Notes: generated by a model not told the origin, from the sequence alone. 64,000 bases of DNA from Oceanihabitans gracilariae (GCF_042684485.1 NZ_JBHULM010000011.1:620001-684000); one strand, 5' to 3'; positions 1 to 9,006 are shown, counted from the stretch's first letter. A program made the numbers and translations.

Positions 1-754
1 ACTTATTAGTTGGGTAAAACGTCCGCAGATTGGTGCCTTAGGAATGGTATACTGTAGATATAATGACGACGGAAGCTTTAAATCTTCTGTTGATAAATTT
101 TACAACCAAGAAGACTTAGCCAAATGGGCAGAAGTTACAGGAGCTAAACCTGGCGATTTAATATGTGTACTATCTGGTGACACCAATAAAGTAAGAGCAC
201 AACTAAGCGCCTTACGTATGGAGTTAGCAACACGTTTAGGTTTACGCGACCCAAAAGTATTTGCTCCTCTTTGGGTAATAGACTTCCCATTATTAGAACT
301 TGATGAAGAAACTGGTAATTACCACGCCATGCATCATCCGTTTACTTCACCTAAACCAGGACAAATAGAATTACTAGATACCAATCCTGGTGAAGTAAAA
401 GCAAACGCTTACGATTTAGTTTTAAACGGAAACGAAATTGGTGGTGGTTCTATTAGAATTCACGATAAGAAAACACAAGGTATCATGTTAAAACATTTAG
501 GTTTTACTGAAGAAGAAGCAAAAGCACAATTTGGCTTTTTAATGGATGCTTTTGAATATGGTGCACCACCTCATGGTGGACTCGCTTTTGGTCTAGACAG
601 ACTAGTAGCTATTTTAGGAGGCCAAGAAACTATTAGAGACTTTATTGCTTTCCCAAAAAACAATTCTGGTCGAGACGTCATGATAGATGCTCCTGCTCCT
701 ATTGATGAGGAACAACTAACAGAGCTAAATTTAAAGCTAAACTTAAAATCATAA
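1..754 (+). CDS. aspS: Aspartyl-tRNA synthetase, C-terminal part (5' end outside window)
   Basis: This is the last 250 codons of the cytoplasmic enzyme that charges tRNA-Asp with aspartate. The frame is already open at base 2, and a methionine at base 44 is internal, so the gene begins outside the window. Class II synthetase landmarks are visible: the FPLLELDEETG block followed by HHPFTSP, the NGNEIGGGSIRIHD block that binds substrate, and motif 3 near the end (GGLAFGLDRLVAILGG). The bacterial type is supported by the long region between these blocks. The protein ends in ordinary fashion 6 bases before a strong terminator. The next gene downstream is a chloride transporter with no functional link. 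Identification is very secure; only the missing N-terminus (anticodon-binding OB fold) cannot be checked. Confidence 0.97.
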   Translation, partial: LISWVKRPQIGALGMVYCRYNDDGSFKSSVDKFYNQEDLAKWAEVTGAKPGDLICVLSGDTNKVRAQLSALRMELATRLGLRDPKVFAPLWVIDFPLLELDEETGNYHAMHHPFTSPKPGQIELLDTNPGEVKANAYDLVLNGNEIGGGSIRIHDKKTQGIMLKHLGFTEEEAKAQFGFLMDAFEYGAPPHGGLAFGLDRLVAILGGQETIRDFIAFPKNNSGRDVMIDAPAPIDEEQLTELNLKLNLKS

Positions 755-760
755 ATTAAA

Positions 761-785
761 AATCCTGCTAATTGCAGGATTTTTT
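761..785 (+). terminator. Rho-independent terminator of aspS
   Basis: The 8-bp stem AATCCTGC/GCAGGATT closes a 5-base loop and runs straight into a T-tract. It follows the aspS stop codon by 6 bases. A TTG codon inside this hairpin (772) is in frame with the next gene but cannot be its start. Confidence 0.85.
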
Positions 786-798
786 AGTAGTTTTAACT

Positions 799-2589
799 AT
801 GCCAGTAAAACATCCAATATTAAAAAGAATACTAATCTGGAGAACCAAGCACATCTCAAATAAACAGTTTGTATATTTTTTAAGTGCTTTAGTTGGTTTT
901 ACTTCTGGTGTTGGTGCTGTAATATTAAAAAACCTAACACACTTTATTCAGCATTTATTAGAAACCCGATTGGTACAATATTACCATCAGGCTTTTTATT
1001 TTCTATTTCCAACCATTGGTTTTATACTCGTGTTATTAATTATCAAGTATATCATTAGGGCAAAAGTTAGCCATGGTATACCTTCTACTTTACACGCAAT
1101 AGCCAAACGTAAAGGAATCATAAAAAGCTATCAAATGTTTGGTTCTATACTTACAGCTCCTGTTACTATTGGTTTTGGTGGTTCTGTAGGACTAGAAGGA
1201 CCTGCTGTTGCCACAGGTGCAGCAATTAGCTCTAATATTTCCAGGCTGTTTAGAATGAACCAAAAAACAAAAACCTTATTAATTGGTTGTGCTGCTGCAG
1301 GAGCGCTATCTTCCATTTTTAAGGCTCCTATTGCTGCCATCATTTTTGCCATAGAAGTTTTTAGCTTAGATCTAACTATTGTGTCTATGCTACCTTTGCT
1401 TTTAGCATCGCTTTCTGCGATTCTTACTTCGTATTTTTTCTTTGGTGATGACATCTTACTACCTTTTAGAATTGAGGATAAATTTATTATTTCAGACGTT
1501 CCTTTTTACATGTTTTTAGGTGTTTGCGCTGCGTTTACTTCCATATACTTTAATGAAGTTTATGAAAGAGTGCAAAAACTTTTTGACAAAATAAATACAC
1601 CTCTTAAAAAACTTCTTTTTGGTGGTGCTGCTATTGGTGTGCTTGTATATTTAATTCCGCCACTCTATGGTGAAGGTTTTGATATCATGAACAGCCTCAT
1701 TGCCGGAAATCCAGAAAAAGCCTTGGTAAATAATTTTCTGCATTTAGATTTAACCAATGTTTGGGCTGTTATTCTACTTTTAGCAGGTCTTGTATTTTTT
1801 AAAGTGATAGCTAGTGCTCTTACTTTTGGCGCTGGTGGTGTTGGTGGTATATTTGCACCTACACTTTTCATGGGAAGCATTATGGGAAACTGCATTGCTA
1901 AAATTATAAACAATTGCGGATTGTTTAGCACACCTGTTTCCGAAAGCAATTTTACGCTTGTTGGCATGACTGGCTTATTAGCAGGAATTTTACAAGCACC
2001 TTTAACTGCTATCTTTTTAATTGCAGAACTTACTGGTGGTTACGACCTATTTATACCTTTAATGATTACGTCTGCTATTTCATTTGGTATTACAAAACAT
2101 TTTGCACCTCACTCTGTATATACTATGGAATTAGGCAGAAAAGGAGAACTCATAACACACGACAAAGACCATGCTGTTTTAACTTTAATGGATATAAATA
2201 AAGTTATTGAAACTAACTTTAAACCTGTTACTACTAAAATGACTTTAGGAGAAATCATTGAGCAAGCCGTTGTAAAATCTAACCGAAACATTTTTCCTGT
2301 TATCGATGAAAAATATAAAACACTTAAAGGTATTATTTTACTAGATGATATTAGATCTATTATGTTTGACCAAACACTTTATAACGAAGTAACTGCAATA
2401 GATGTCATGCAAAACCCTCCTGAGATTATTAATATAGAAAAAGATAAAATGACTACTATAATGAAAAAATTCCACGAAAGTAACGCCTGGAATTTACCTG
2501 TAGTAAAAAACGGTGTATACATTGGTTTTATATCAAAATCTAAATTATTAACTGCTTACCGTCGTGAATTGATTAATTTTACAACCTAA
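799..2589 (+). CDS. CLC-type chloride channel/transporter with C-terminal CBS pair
   Basis: This is a 596-residue inner-membrane protein of the CLC family (chloride channels and Cl-/H+ exchangers). About ten to twelve hydrophobic segments fill residues 30-430. Three family signatures are readable: SHGIPSTLHA (the GxGxP-type loop), GGSVGLEGPA around residue 135 (the GxEGP loop whose glutamate gates the pore) and GGVGGIFAPTLFMG (the GxFxP loop). The last ~140 residues form two CBS modules, which in this family bind adenine nucleotides and tune the pore. I start it at the ATG at 799, because the upstream in-frame TTG lies in the aspS terminator. Whether it is a channel or a proton-coupled exchanger cannot be told from sequence alone. 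It is apparently monocistronic. Confidence 0.93.
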   Translation: MPVKHPILKRILIWRTKHISNKQFVYFLSALVGFTSGVGAVILKNLTHFIQHLLETRLVQYYHQAFYFLFPTIGFILVLLIIKYIIRAKVSHGIPSTLHAIAKRKGIIKSYQMFGSILTAPVTIGFGGSVGLEGPAVATGAAISSNISRLFRMNQKTKTLLIGCAAAGALSSIFKAPIAAIIFAIEVFSLDLTIVSMLPLLLASLSAILTSYFFFGDDILLPFRIEDKFIISDVPFYMFLGVCAAFTSIYFNEVYERVQKLFDKINTPLKKLLFGGAAIGVLVYLIPPLYGEGFDIMNSLIAGNPEKALVNNFLHLDLTNVWAVILLLAGLVFFKVIASALTFGAGGVGGIFAPTLFMGSIMGNCIAKIINNCGLFSTPVSESNFTLVGMTGLLAGILQAPLTAIFLIAELTGGYDLFIPLMITSAISFGITKHFAPHSVYTMELGRKGELITHDKDHAVLTLMDINKVIETNFKPVTTKMTLGEIIEQAVVKSNRNIFPVIDEKYKTLKGIILLDDIRSIMFDQTLYNEVTAIDVMQNPPEIINIEKDKMTTIMKKFHESNAWNLPVVKNGVYIGFISKSKLLTAYRRELINFTT

Positions 2590-2637
2590 CAATCTAATAG
2601 ACGCGTTAAACGCAAAATATAGGCATTACTTAAAACC

Positions 2638-2886
2638 ATGAAACCCATAAAAATCATAACATTTATAGCTTTTGTAGCTTCTTTAACAAGTATCGTTTCT
2701 GGCTTTGCATTAAACCTTCCCTATTCGCAAAAATTAATAGGCTTTGGTGTGGTAGGTTTATTTTTAATTGTATTCCCATTGTTTTCGTATTACAGATGGA
2801 AAAACAAAGACATCAACGACTATATGCTCAATAAAGAAAACCTTGATAAAATGCGTAAACGCGAAGGAGATACTAGAAAATTATAA
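2638..2886 (+). CDS. Small two-helix membrane protein, unknown function
   Basis: This is an 82-residue protein. Two hydrophobic helices occupy about residues 4-26 and 33-51, with a short turn between them. They are followed by a charged cytoplasmic tail rich in Lys, Asp and Arg (YYRWKNKDINDYMLNKENLD). It has no cleavable signal and no motif that I recognise. It starts at an ATG 48 bases after the CLC gene and may share its transcript. A dispersed intergenic repeat begins 2 bases after its stop. Clean codon structure and a plausible topology make it a real gene, but I give no function. Confidence 0.72.
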   Translation: MKPIKIITFIAFVASLTSIVSGFALNLPYSQKLIGFGVVGLFLIVFPLFSYYRWKNKDINDYMLNKENLDKMRKREGDTRKL

Positions 2887-2888
2887 TT

Positions 2889-3055
2889 AGGGCATTCCCC
2901 TTTTTCGCGAAAAGCTACAAAGCGTCGCGCTATACACTATATCTTTTTTGTAACACACTTATTTTGCTCCTTCACAAATCCTTTAATGCAGAATATATTG
3001 CATTTTAACAAACAGTATTAAAAACAAAAAAGGATGCCGTTTCTATCGCTAATGC
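2889..3055. repeat. Dispersed flavobacterial intergenic repeat, copy A (long form)
   Basis: The element begins AGGGCATTCCCC and ends with an AGGATGCCGTTTCTATCGC block followed by TAATGC. The outer ends GCATT (2892-2896) and AATGC (3051-3055) are complementary. An inner stem pairs ATCTTTTTTG (2941-2950) with CAAAAAAGGAT (3025-3035). It shares layout and several blocks (GGGC, GTCGCGC, ATCTTTT, AAAGGAT) with a shorter copy at 49013-49092. The same family is familiar to me from intergenic regions of many Flavobacteriaceae. It carries no open reading frame and lies between the small membrane-protein gene and tadA. Confidence 0.7.
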
Positions 3056-3117
3056 ATCAATCTGCCAAGGATATTACCAAAAAAAAAGAAAACGCTTGTA
3101 TTATTATAAGCAACGTC

Positions 3118-3567
3118 TTAATTCAAATTTCGTTTTTCAACAAAAAAGCGTTTCATAATAGCAGCAGCTTCTTTTGCTAAAACACCACCTACAATTTCGG
3201 TTTTTGGGTGTAAGGTAGTTTTCATCACACCACAACCTCTATGTGCATCTGTAGCACCATAAACAATTTTAGAAATCTGACTCCAATACAAAGCTCCTGC
3301 ACACATTTGGCAAGGCTCTAAGGTTACATAAAGCGTACAGTTTTTAAGATATTTACCTCCTAAAAAATTAGCAGCAGCAGTAATAGCCTGCATTTCTGCA
3401 TGCGCAGTTACATCATTTAACAACTCGGTTAAATTATGTGCTCTAGCTATTATTCTATCTTCTACAACAATAACAGCACCAACAGGTATCTCTCCTTTTT
3501 CTAAAGCAGCTTCTGCTTCCTGAAGTGCTTTTCGCATAAAATAAGTATCATCAAAAGGATTAATCAT
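3118..3567 (-). CDS. tadA: tRNA-specific adenosine deaminase (A34 to inosine)
   Basis: This is a 149-residue cytoplasmic zinc deaminase. It converts A34 of tRNA-Arg(ACG) to inosine so that one tRNA can read several arginine codons. The zinc site is complete: HAE at residues 56-58 (His ligand plus catalytic Glu) and PCQMC at 85-89 (two Cys ligands). TadA-type surroundings are seen in DVTAHAEMQAI and LEPCQMCAGALYWSQI. Its length is normal for the family. It is transcribed away from dxs, with 93 bases between the two starts. The alternative, guanine deaminase, is less likely given the motif context and size. A second, different zinc deaminase (dCMP type) lies at 29.4 kb. Confidence 0.92.
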   Translation of the reverse strand: MINPFDDTYFMRKALQEAEAALEKGEIPVGAVIVVEDRIIARAHNLTELLNDVTAHAEMQAITAAANFLGGKYLKNCTLYVTLEPCQMCAGALYWSQISKIVYGATDAHRGCGVMKTTLHPKTEIVGGVLAKEAAAIMKRFFVEKRNLN

Positions 3568-3646
3568 TGTTAACTAGTATTACATTAATAATTATGGTAA
3601 AAATACAATTTCAAATGTTATTAGTAAGAGTATCATTTTCAAATAT

Positions 3647-3654
3647 TACATTTG
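3647..3654 (+). promoter_or_regulatory. Probable -7 promoter element of dxs, TACATTTG
   Basis: It matches the Bacteroidota -7 consensus TAnnTTTG exactly. Only 6 bases separate it from the dxs ATG, so transcription would begin at or within a base or two of the start codon, giving a leaderless message. I see no convincing -33 TTG partner. Confidence 0.55.
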
Positions 3655-3660
3655 TAGTTC

Positions 3661-5427
3661 ATGAGTAAGATACTAGACCATATAAATTACCCTAAAGATT
3701 TACGTCTTTTAAAGCAAGAACAACTACCTGCTCTAGCCAAAGAATTACGTGAATTTATAATTAATATTGTTGCAACCAAAGAAGGCCACTTAGGCGCAAG
3801 TCTTGGTGTAGTAGAACTTACCATTGCCTTACATTATGTATTTAACACACCAGACGATGTATTGGTTTGGGATGTTGGCCACCAAGCCTATGTACACAAA
3901 CTACTTACAGGCAGAAAAAACACTTTTCATACCAATAGGCAGTTAGGAGGTATTTCTGGATTCCCAAAACGAGAAGAAAGCATTTATGACGCTTTTGGTG
4001 TTGGACATTCTTCTACTTCTATTTCTGCAGCGCTAGGCATGGCTCTTGTTTCACAATTAAAAGGAGAAAAAAACAAACAACACATTGCTGTTATTGGTGA
4101 CGCTTCTATTGCAAGCGGAATGGCTTTTGAAGGCTTAAATCACGCTGGTGTTACCTCTGCCAACTTACTCGTTATTTTAAACGACAATGCTATTGGTATA
4201 GACCCAAGTGTTGGTGCTTTAAAACAATATTTAACCAATGTTAAAAAAGGAACACAAAAACAGGATAATATATTTGAAGCACTAAATTTTAATTATTCTG
4301 GACCTATAGATGGACATGACTTACCTGCTATAATTCTAGAACTAGAAAGATTAAAAAAAGTTAAAGGACCTAAGTTTTTACACGTTATTACCACTAAAGG
4401 AAAAGGACTAAAACAAGCCGAAGAAGACCAAGTAAGGTATCATGCTCCAGGTAAATTTAATGCAAAAACTGGAGAACTACACGTAAAAGCAAATACCATT
4501 GAAGCTCCTAAATTTCAAGATGTTTTTGGGCACACTATGGTTGAGCTAGCAAGAAAAAACAAAAAGATAATTGGTATAACACCTGCCATGCCAACAGGAA
4601 GCTCTTTAAAATACATGATGCAAGAATTTCCTGAACGCGCTTTAGATGTTGGTATTGCAGAGCAACATGCAGTCACTTTAGCTGCAGGAATGGCAACACA
4701 AGGCTATATTCCTTTTTGCAACATATACTCTACCTTTTTACAGCGTGCTTATGATCAAATTATACACGATGTTGCTTTACAAAAACTACCTGTCATTTTT
4801 TGTTTAGACAGAGCTGGATTGGTTGGTGAAGATGGCGCTACACACCATGGTGTTTTTGATTTAGCCTATTTAAGATGCATACCTAACCTTATTACTTATG
4901 CACCAAGAAATGAAATTGATTTACGCAATATCATGTATACTGCACAATTGGGTTTAAAATTACCTATCGCCATTAGATACCCAAGAGGAAGAGGTAAAAT
5001 TATAGACTGGAAACAACCTTTTACCAAAATAGAAATAGGTAAAGGGCTTTGCTTACAAAAAGGTAAAGACATAGCTATTTTAAGCATTGGTACTATGGCT
5101 AGTATTGCAACAGAAGCCATACAGTTAGTTAGTAAAGATATAGAGGTTGCACATTACAACATGCAGTTTATTAAACCTCTAGATACTGCTTTACTACACA
5201 ACATATGCAAAACACACCAAACTATAATTACACTAGAAGATGGCGTTATACATGGTGGATTTGGAAGTGCTATAGTAGAGTTTTTAGCAGAAAACAATTA
5301 TAAAAACAAAATTAGCATATTAGGTATACCAGATACCTTTATACACCAAGGAAGCACTTTAGAACTACAAAAAGAATTACAATTAGATGCTATAAGTATA
5401 GCCAACAAAATTAAAGCGCTTTACTAA
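3661..5427 (+). CDS. dxs: 1-deoxy-D-xylulose-5-phosphate synthase
   Basis: This 588-residue thiamine-diphosphate enzyme makes DXP from pyruvate and glyceraldehyde 3-phosphate, the first step of the MEP isoprenoid pathway; DXP also feeds thiamine and pyridoxal synthesis. The N-terminal ThDP-binding domain shows DVGHQAYVHKLLTGR, GVGHSSTSISAALG and the metal/ThDP motif GDASIASGMAFEGLNHAG with NDN downstream. The transketolase-type central domain has DVGIAEQHAVTLAAGMA with its catalytic Glu and the DRAGLVGEDGATHHG block. A C-terminal transketolase domain follows. It is slightly shorter than the E. coli enzyme, as is usual in this phylum. It is divergent from tadA. Its stop codon overlaps that of a tiny gene on the other strand. 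Confidence 0.96.
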   Translation: MSKILDHINYPKDLRLLKQEQLPALAKELREFIINIVATKEGHLGASLGVVELTIALHYVFNTPDDVLVWDVGHQAYVHKLLTGRKNTFHTNRQLGGISGFPKREESIYDAFGVGHSSTSISAALGMALVSQLKGEKNKQHIAVIGDASIASGMAFEGLNHAGVTSANLLVILNDNAIGIDPSVGALKQYLTNVKKGTQKQDNIFEALNFNYSGPIDGHDLPAIILELERLKKVKGPKFLHVITTKGKGLKQAEEDQVRYHAPGKFNAKTGELHVKANTIEAPKFQDVFGHTMVELARKNKKIIGITPAMPTGSSLKYMMQEFPERALDVGIAEQHAVTLAAGMATQGYIPFCNIYSTFLQRAYDQIIHDVALQKLPVIFCLDRAGLVGEDGATHHGVFDLAYLRCIPNLITYAPRNEIDLRNIMYTAQLGLKLPIAIRYPRGRGKIIDWKQPFTKIEIGKGLCLQKGKDIAILSIGTMASIATEAIQLVSKDIEVAHYNMQFIKPLDTALLHNICKTHQTIITLEDGVIHGGFGSAIVEFLAENNYKNKISILGIPDTFIHQGSTLELQKELQLDAISIANKIKALY

Positions 5428-5555
5428 TCGGTAACATAATAGGTATCACTTTCCATTTGAGATGCACTATCCTGCATTATTTCGTTAATTACTAATATAC
5501 AAGCGAAGAGCACAAAACAAATAACAAGAGCTCCGAGTAGGTTTTTTTTCATCAT
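5424..5555 (-). CDS. Very small single-helix membrane protein (43 aa), tail-to-tail with dxs
   Basis: The reading frame begins ATG-ATG, then AAAAAAAACC, and encodes MMKKNLLGALVICF, a hydrophobic segment to about residue 25, then a short polar acidic tail ending in ESDTYYVTD. Lys-Lys at the N-terminus followed by one hydrophobic helix fits a signal anchor. The segment LFAC could be a poor lipobox, which would make it a lipoprotein. Its TAG stop (5424-5426) overlaps the dxs TAA stop. Nothing is recognisable by family. It is supported by the start context and plausible topology, but a gene this short could arise by chance. Confidence 0.45.
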   Translation of the reverse strand: MMKKNLLGALVICFVLFACILVINEIMQDSASQMESDTYYVTD

Positions 5556-5730
5556 TTAATTTTTTATGTTTTCTAAGAAACAACATTATTAAAACTTCAA
5601 GATTTGGAATATAAACTTAATCAATTAATATCGATTAAAAGTAGTATTATCCTACAAAACACATAAAACCGCTCCTCTCTTCCTTATAAAAACTCCTATT
5701 TTTAAACCATTTACTCAAAATATAACATAA

Positions 5731-5763
5731 AAAAAAATGCCACTTAAAAGTGGCACTTTTTAA
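5731..5763 (-). terminator. Terminator of the large T9SS lipoprotein gene (bidirectional form)
   Basis: A perfect stem (TGCCACTT with AAGTGGCA) has an A-run before it and a T-run after it on the + strand, so it can work in either direction. The minus-strand gene ending at 5784 is the likely client, 21 bases away. Confidence 0.8.
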
Positions 5764-5783
5764 TAAACAAGTAGGTATTCTAC

Positions 5784-8700
5784 TTATTTCTTGATTATTA
5801 ATTTTTCAGCATGTGAAAAGTTAGCTCCTTGAATTTTCAACACATACATACCTGTAGCTAAATGATTAGCATTGATCGTAGATTGTTGATTTAATGATAA
5901 TTCTGAAGAATATACTTTCTTACCATTCATATCAAAAATAGAAGCAAGCACCTTACCGTAATCTTGAGCAACTTTAATGTTTATAGTTCCATTAGATGGG
6001 TTAGGGAAAATACTAAATGTACTTTCTGTATTTTCATCAATACTTAAAGAGTCTGGTGTAAATTGTCCTGAGAAAATACCACGACCATAAGTAGCAGCAA
6101 ATACCATATTATCATCTCTTAAATCTAGATCTAATACTTTTACATTACTCATACCATTATAAGCTTGTGTCCATGTAGGAGAAACATCAGAGAAGTTAGT
6201 AGTATACCATACACCTAACTCTGTACCAATAATTACTTCTTCTAAGTTTAATGGGTTTTGTAAAATTGTTTTAACTGGTAAATCAGGTAAGTTACCATCT
6301 TTAGGTTCCCAAGTAGTTCCTCCGTTACCAGAGTACCATACATTTTGAACACCATAGTTATGAATTGTTACAAAAATTTCATCTTCAGATTGACCGTATT
6401 CAATATCTGAAATACTACCAACCATTACATTATTATCTAAGTTCGTCCAAGTTGGTGAAGCAGTATTAGCATTCTCTACTAAAATAACATCTCCTAAAAC
6501 AGTACCTACTAATAACTTAGAAGATGTTGTAGTATAAGGTGACACTTTAAAAGCAGTTGGTGTTGCTGTTAACTCTACTGCATCTGTTAAATCTGTACTT
6601 GTTAAAGTAGCAGCAGACTTAATACCAGAATATCTTTTAATAATAACTTCTGTTGCAGAATAATTAGAATATAAGATATCTAAATTAGAATCTAAATCTT
6701 GAGGATTTATAAAAGCACCATTACTATCAGATTCAGCATTTATAGTAACGTTATCTCCTAGCGTTCCATCTGCATTTAAATGACGCAAATTAACACCACT
6801 ATTATATACATAGTTTCTTATAAAATATCTATCTGTACCATCTTGATCAAAGAAAGAGTATGCACCATCACCACCATAAGGCTCTGTAGAACTATCTGTT
6901 CCTGTAGGATTAGCATTTTGAAAAAGTTGTGTACCATTATCTTGTAAACCACCAACAAAATAATCACCAGTTAAAGCGGTTGTTGGAGCCACACCTACCG
7001 TGTAAAATTGAGAAGTTACAAAACCATTATTTCTATCTTCAATAGTTGTACCTGCATCATCAGAATAATACACACCTCCATCATTACCAAACATCATTTT
7101 GTTTGAATCACCAGGAGCAAAAACAGCTACGTGTTGATCTGCATGAACGTATTGATGACCAAAACCACCATACCAGTGTGAAAGTTGCGTATAGGTAGTT
7201 CCTCCATTATTACTTTTAAACAAATCAATACCTCCAAGGTATATTGTATTATCGTTGCTAGGATCAATTGCTATCATTAAATCATAAAACGCCTGACCTC
7301 TTGTAAAGTCAAATTGCGTAATTGAAGGCTCAGAATCATTAGGCACACTTTTACCAGAAGTAAGAAAAGAAGGAAAGAAACCAACAGGAGACGATGTAAG
7401 ACTCACTTTGTAATCCGTATCACCTGTATTACTTAATTCTGCTAAAACATATACTTGTGTTGAAGATTTAGAAGCTGCTACTTGCGTTCTTACTCCATTT
7501 GGAACCACATATCTTTCTTCAAAAGTAGCACCATTATCTTCAGAGATAAATACCATACCACCACCATCACCATAAAGTGCACTTCTTGTAGTAGCTAACC
7601 AAATATTACCATTACCATCGTAATCTAAATCATTAGGTTCGTGTTTGTTTCCATCTGCAGTTAAAGGCACGTTTATTTCTGCCCAGTTTGCACCAGCATC
7701 AGAAGACTTGTATAAACCGTAAGCATCACCACCTACAGTAGTTCCTGCATTAGATGCACTATAAAGTCCTTCTCCAGCAGCAACATAAACATCAGATACA
7801 CCATTGTTATCTACAACAATAATATCATTAATATGTTGAGCTCCTGGCACTACAAGTGCTGTAAAGTCTCCACTTGTTGGGTTTAATGAAGCATTTACTG
7901 TTCCAGAAGCTAAAGCAGCTTCTAAAATATCACCATCTGCTTGAGATATCATTACTGAAGGAATTGTTATTGTAGCATCTGTTCCTCCCATTGGTACAGG
8001 TTCTCCAGGAACATTATTCATCATAATAACTCCTATAGCACCATTAATTTGCGCATTTTTCACTTTTTCTACAAAGGCACATTCTCCTCTACGTATTAAA
8101 GCTATTTTTCCAGTAGCACTTGGTCCAAATTCGCCACAAGCTTCTGTAGGCTCACCACCTGTTGTATCATTTGCTAAAATTAAGTCTCCTGTAACTACAC
8201 TGTCAATTGCAGGACCAAAATTTGTTGTTGGGTAAGACTGGTAATTACCAGAAATACTTGCTGGTGAATTTACAGTAATATTAGAAGCAGAAACAAAGTA
8301 AGTATCTCCAGAGATACCTCCAAAAATTCTTGCCCAAGTATTCCCTCCATCTGTAGATTGCCATACACCATCTCCTGAAACATCTCCAGCAGTATAACTC
8401 TCTCCTGTACCTGCGTAAAAGATTTGTGTGTTATTCGGGTCGTAAGTAAGAACAGAAACACTTAAGTTTTCTGGAATACCAACTCTTACCCATTCTGAAG
8501 ACGCACTAGAAATATTAGTGTTTTTCCATAAACCACCACTAACACCTCCAGCAAATACGGTATTGTTAGAAGTATCATTAGGATCAAACATGATTCCTCT
8601 TGTTCTTCCTCCTACGTTGTTTGGTCCACGAGAAACCCATCCATTATCCATTGCATCACCAGGAACTCTTCCTGCAGCTAAGCTATTAGCTCTTTGCTCT

Positions 8701-8984
8701 AAAAGTTCTTTTTGAATTTCTGCAACTTTTTCTGGAGTTGGTCTTCCTAATTCAGGATTCATAGTTAACTCCCACATTTGTTCATTGTACTTGTTAGGCG
8801 TTAATCTATGTTCTTTTCTTTCTGTTTTACTTAACTCAAGTCGTTCAGTAAAAGGGCTTTTTGCTAAATTTTTAGCATGTAATTCTTTTAATTGTGTTAC
8901 ATCTTTTTTCGATTCTTCGTTAGAATTACATCCAACTAAAAGGAAAACAAAAAAAACACTTAATAGATAGGTAATCTTTTTCAT
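5784..8984 (-). CDS. Giant secreted beta-propeller protein with PA domain and T9SS sorting domain
   Basis: This 1066-residue exported protein has no recognised catalytic site. The N-terminus is a lipoprotein-type signal, with LLVGC at residues 15-19 followed by an acidic stretch. Residues ~130-240 and ~390-960 carry many BNR/sialidase-like propeller blades (WQSTDGGNTWARI, YKSSDAGANWAEI, FKSNNGGTTYTQL, YYSDDAGTT, WYSGNGGTTWEP), the VPS10/glycosyl-hydrolase-74-like fold. A protease-associated (PA) domain is inserted at about 245-375 (GKIALIRRGECAFVEKVKNA). The last ~75 residues are a type A T9SS sorting domain (IFPNPSNGTINIKV, then GMYVLKIQG and a basic end). Export across both membranes and surface display or release are expected. 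Having both a lipobox and a T9SS signal is odd. A TATATTTG promoter element lies just upstream. Confidence 0.85.
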   Translation of the reverse strand: MKKITYLLSVFFVFLLVGCNSNEESKKDVTQLKELHAKNLAKSPFTERLELSKTERKEHRLTPNKYNEQMWELTMNPELGRPTPEKVAEIQKELLEQRANSLAAGRVPGDAMDNGWVSRGPNNVGGRTRGIMFDPNDTSNNTVFAGGVSGGLWKNTNISSASSEWVRVGIPENLSVSVLTYDPNNTQIFYAGTGESYTAGDVSGDGVWQSTDGGNTWARIFGGISGDTYFVSASNITVNSPASISGNYQSYPTTNFGPAIDSVVTGDLILANDTTGGEPTEACGEFGPSATGKIALIRRGECAFVEKVKNAQINGAIGVIMMNNVPGEPVPMGGTDATITIPSVMISQADGDILEAALASGTVNASLNPTSGDFTALVVPGAQHINDIIVVDNNGVSDVYVAAGEGLYSASNAGTTVGGDAYGLYKSSDAGANWAEINVPLTADGNKHEPNDLDYDGNGNIWLATTRSALYGDGGGMVFISEDNGATFEERYVVPNGVRTQVAASKSSTQVYVLAELSNTGDTDYKVSLTSSPVGFFPSFLTSGKSVPNDSEPSITQFDFTRGQAFYDLMIAIDPSNDNTIYLGGIDLFKSNNGGTTYTQLSHWYGGFGHQYVHADQHVAVFAPGDSNKMMFGNDGGVYYSDDAGTTIEDRNNGFVTSQFYTVGVAPTTALTGDYFVGGLQDNGTQLFQNANPTGTDSSTEPYGGDGAYSFFDQDGTDRYFIRNYVYNSGVNLRHLNADGTLGDNVTINAESDSNGAFINPQDLDSNLDILYSNYSATEVIIKRYSGIKSAATLTSTDLTDAVELTATPTAFKVSPYTTTSSKLLVGTVLGDVILVENANTASPTWTNLDNNVMVGSISDIEYGQSEDEIFVTIHNYGVQNVWYSGNGGTTWEPKDGNLPDLPVKTILQNPLNLEEVIIGTELGVWYTTNFSDVSPTWTQAYNGMSNVKVLDLDLRDDNMVFAATYGRGIFSGQFTPDSLSIDENTESTFSIFPNPSNGTINIKVAQDYGKVLASIFDMNGKKVYSSELSLNQQSTINANHLATGMYVLKIQGANFSHAEKLIIKK

Positions 8985-9006
8985 AATTTATTTTTTGTAG
9001 TAAAAG

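Noticed and set aside
772..798. Upstream TTG start that would extend the CLC transporter by nine residues
   Set aside because: The codon lies in the 3' arm of the aspS terminator hairpin, so it cannot serve as a start on a separate CLC transcript.
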